From positions 1 through 14,073 of the forward strand of contig JAJLLM010000042.1 of assembly GCA_033837965.1 (NCBI GenBank): DNA of 14,073 nt, read 5' to 3'. A program made the translations under genes and the position numbers. Positions 13,111 through 14,073 of the stretch are shown piece after piece (positions within the stretch are counted from its first letter, which is position 1; every line of letters begins with the position of its first letter). Source of the stretch: Pseudazoarcus pumilus_A (lineage in GTDB: Bacteria > Pseudomonadota > Gammaproteobacteria > Burkholderiales > Rhodocyclaceae). The notes below the pieces were generated by a model that had not been told where the DNA came from, did no database searches, and saw nothing but the letters and a program-made list of their open reading frames with translations.

Positions 13111-14073
13111 ATGAAGAAAGGCACTGCCACCGTCGCCGACCTCGGCGGCTTCGACGACATCATCGACGCCCGCAGTCCGGCCGAATTCGACGACGACCGC
13201 ATTCCCGGTGCACTGTCGTGCCCGGTGCTGGACAACGCCCAGCGCGCCATCGTCGGCACCATCTACAAACAGCAGTCGGCCTTCGAGGCGCGGCGCGTGG
13301 GTGCGGCCATGGTGGCCGACAACATCGCACAACACCTGCGCGACCGCTTTGCCGACAAGCCCAAGAACTGGCGGCCGCTGGTGTATTGCTGGCGCGGCGG
13401 GCAGCGCAGCGGCGCCTTCGTGACCTGGCTGCGCATGGTCGGCTGGGACGCCTGCCAGCTTGAAGGCGGCTACAAGAACTGGCGCCGTCACGTCATCGCC
13501 GAACTGGAAAAACTGCCGGCGAGGCTGGACTTCCGCGTCATCGGCGGCCCCACCGGTAGCGGCAAGACGCGGGTACTGGAAGCCATCGCCGCGCTCGGCG
13601 AGCAGGTCATCGATCTGGAAGACATCGCCGCCCACAAGGGTTCGGTGCTGGGCGCCCTGCCCGACCGTGACCAGCCGCCGCAGAAGCTCTTCGAGACGCA
13701 GTTGTTCGTTGCGCTATCGCGGCTCGATCCGCAGCGCCCGGTGTATGTCGAGGCCGAAAGCCGCAAGATCGGCCGCCTGCACCTGCCCGAGGCGCTGATC
13801 GGTGCGATGCGCGCCGCGCCCTGCGTGAACATCGACGCCACACGCGATGCGCGCCTCGAATTCCTGGTGCGCGACTACGCCTACCTCGCCGACGACATCC
13901 CGCGCCTGCAGCACCGCATCGACTGCCTGCGCGGCCTGCAGAGCAACGAGACGCTGGACCACTGGAAGGAACTCGCCGCCGCCCACGCCCTGCCCGAGCT
14001 CTACGGCGAATTCATCGACAAGCACTACGACCCGCTCTACAAGCGCTCGCAGAACCACAACTACGTGAATTTT
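13111..14073 (+). CDS. mnmH: tRNA 2-selenouridine synthase SelU/MnmH, N-terminal part (gene runs off the right edge)
   Basis: The first 321 residues of the enzyme that replaces sulfur by selenium in the wobble 2-thiouridine of certain tRNAs, using selenophosphate and a geranylated intermediate. Residues about 8-130 are a rhodanese domain with D-A-R-S-P-A-E-F at 19-26 and the family-specific active site Y-C-W-R-G-G-Q-R-S, with catalytic C93. A P-loop domain follows: G-G-P-T-G-S-G-K-T at 145-153, then D-L-E-D-I-A-A-H-K-G-S and the V-E-A-E-S-R-K-I-G motif. The typical length is about 360-370, so only the C-terminal tail is missing. Its presence implies that the organism makes selenophosphate (selD elsewhere). 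Also called ybbB or selU. Confidence 0.95.
   Translation, partial: MKKGTATVADLGGFDDIIDARSPAEFDDDRIPGALSCPVLDNAQRAIVGTIYKQQSAFEARRVGAAMVADNIAQHLRDRFADKPKNWRPLVYCWRGGQRSGAFVTWLRMVGWDACQLEGGYKNWRRHVIAELEKLPARLDFRVIGGPTGSGKTRVLEAIAALGEQVIDLEDIAAHKGSVLGALPDRDQPPQKLFETQLFVALSRLDPQRPVYVEAESRKIGRLHLPEALIGAMRAAPCVNIDATRDARLEFLVRDYAYLADDIPRLQHRIDCLRGLQSNETLDHWKELAAAHALPELYGEFIDKHYDPLYKRSQNHNYVNF

Noticed and set aside
11840..13114. Plus-strand open frame across the ABC ATPase and tesA
   Set aside because: It crosses two recognised genes in a third frame, with basic low-complexity sequence.

Overview
The window looks like a chromosomal segment of a high-GC denitrifying betaproteobacterium. Rhodocyclales (the Thauera / Azoarcus / Aromatoleum group) is my best guess, inferred from gene content and base composition; no rRNA or other phylogenetic marker is present. 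There are 17 genes, two of them cut by the window edges. No intergenic stretch exceeds about 100 bases, and I see no tRNA, rRNA, insertion sequence, integrase, CRISPR array or long repeat.

Left part, all on the minus strand (1-7170), is a nitrogen-oxide respiration and defence region. Read in transcription order it contains: a SirB2-like membrane protein (7170-6787); a hemerythrin-type HHE protein (6790-6233); a second HHE protein (6169-5717); a DUF2249 protein (5720-5481); an NnrS membrane protein (5479-4292); an unrecognised 175-residue protein (4222-3695); a MarR-type regulator (3618-3178); nosR (3079-851); and the 5' part of nosZ (807-1), which runs off the left edge. Two perfect inverted repeats of the FNR/DNR type are visible. 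One (TTGAT-N4-ATCAA) lies just upstream of nosR. The other (TTGAC-N4-GTCAA) lies upstream of the second HHE gene and overlaps the stop codon of the first. Each is followed by a plausible -10 element at class II activator spacing. At nosR that geometry puts the transcription start almost on the ATG, suggesting a leaderless or nearly leaderless message.

Divergent from this block is a Crp/Fnr-family regulator without an iron-sulfur cysteine cluster (7233-7925). It resembles DNR, the NO-responsive activator, and keeps the E..SR recognition-helix residues expected for TTGA half-sites. It is the obvious candidate to bind both boxes.

The right part (7975-11755, plus strand) is a tightly packed hopanoid-precursor operon: hpnC, hpnD and hpnE, which convert farnesyl diphosphate to squalene. 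It is followed by an OsmC-like protein and an NTF2/SnoaL-like protein. Four-base or one-base overlaps link hpnC-hpnD-hpnE-osmC. It meets, tail to tail with no intergenic base, a LolD/YbbA-type ABC ATPase (12472-11756, minus). That gene starts inside the 5' end of a divergent TesA-like SGNH esterase (12456-13061, plus). The last gene is the 5' part of selU/mnmH (13111 onward), the tRNA 2-selenouridine synthase, cut by the right edge.

The unifying theme of the left half is N2O reduction coupled to protection from nitric oxide. The part that is least well described is the SirB2-HHE-HHE-DUF2249-NnrS module and the unknown protein that follows it.
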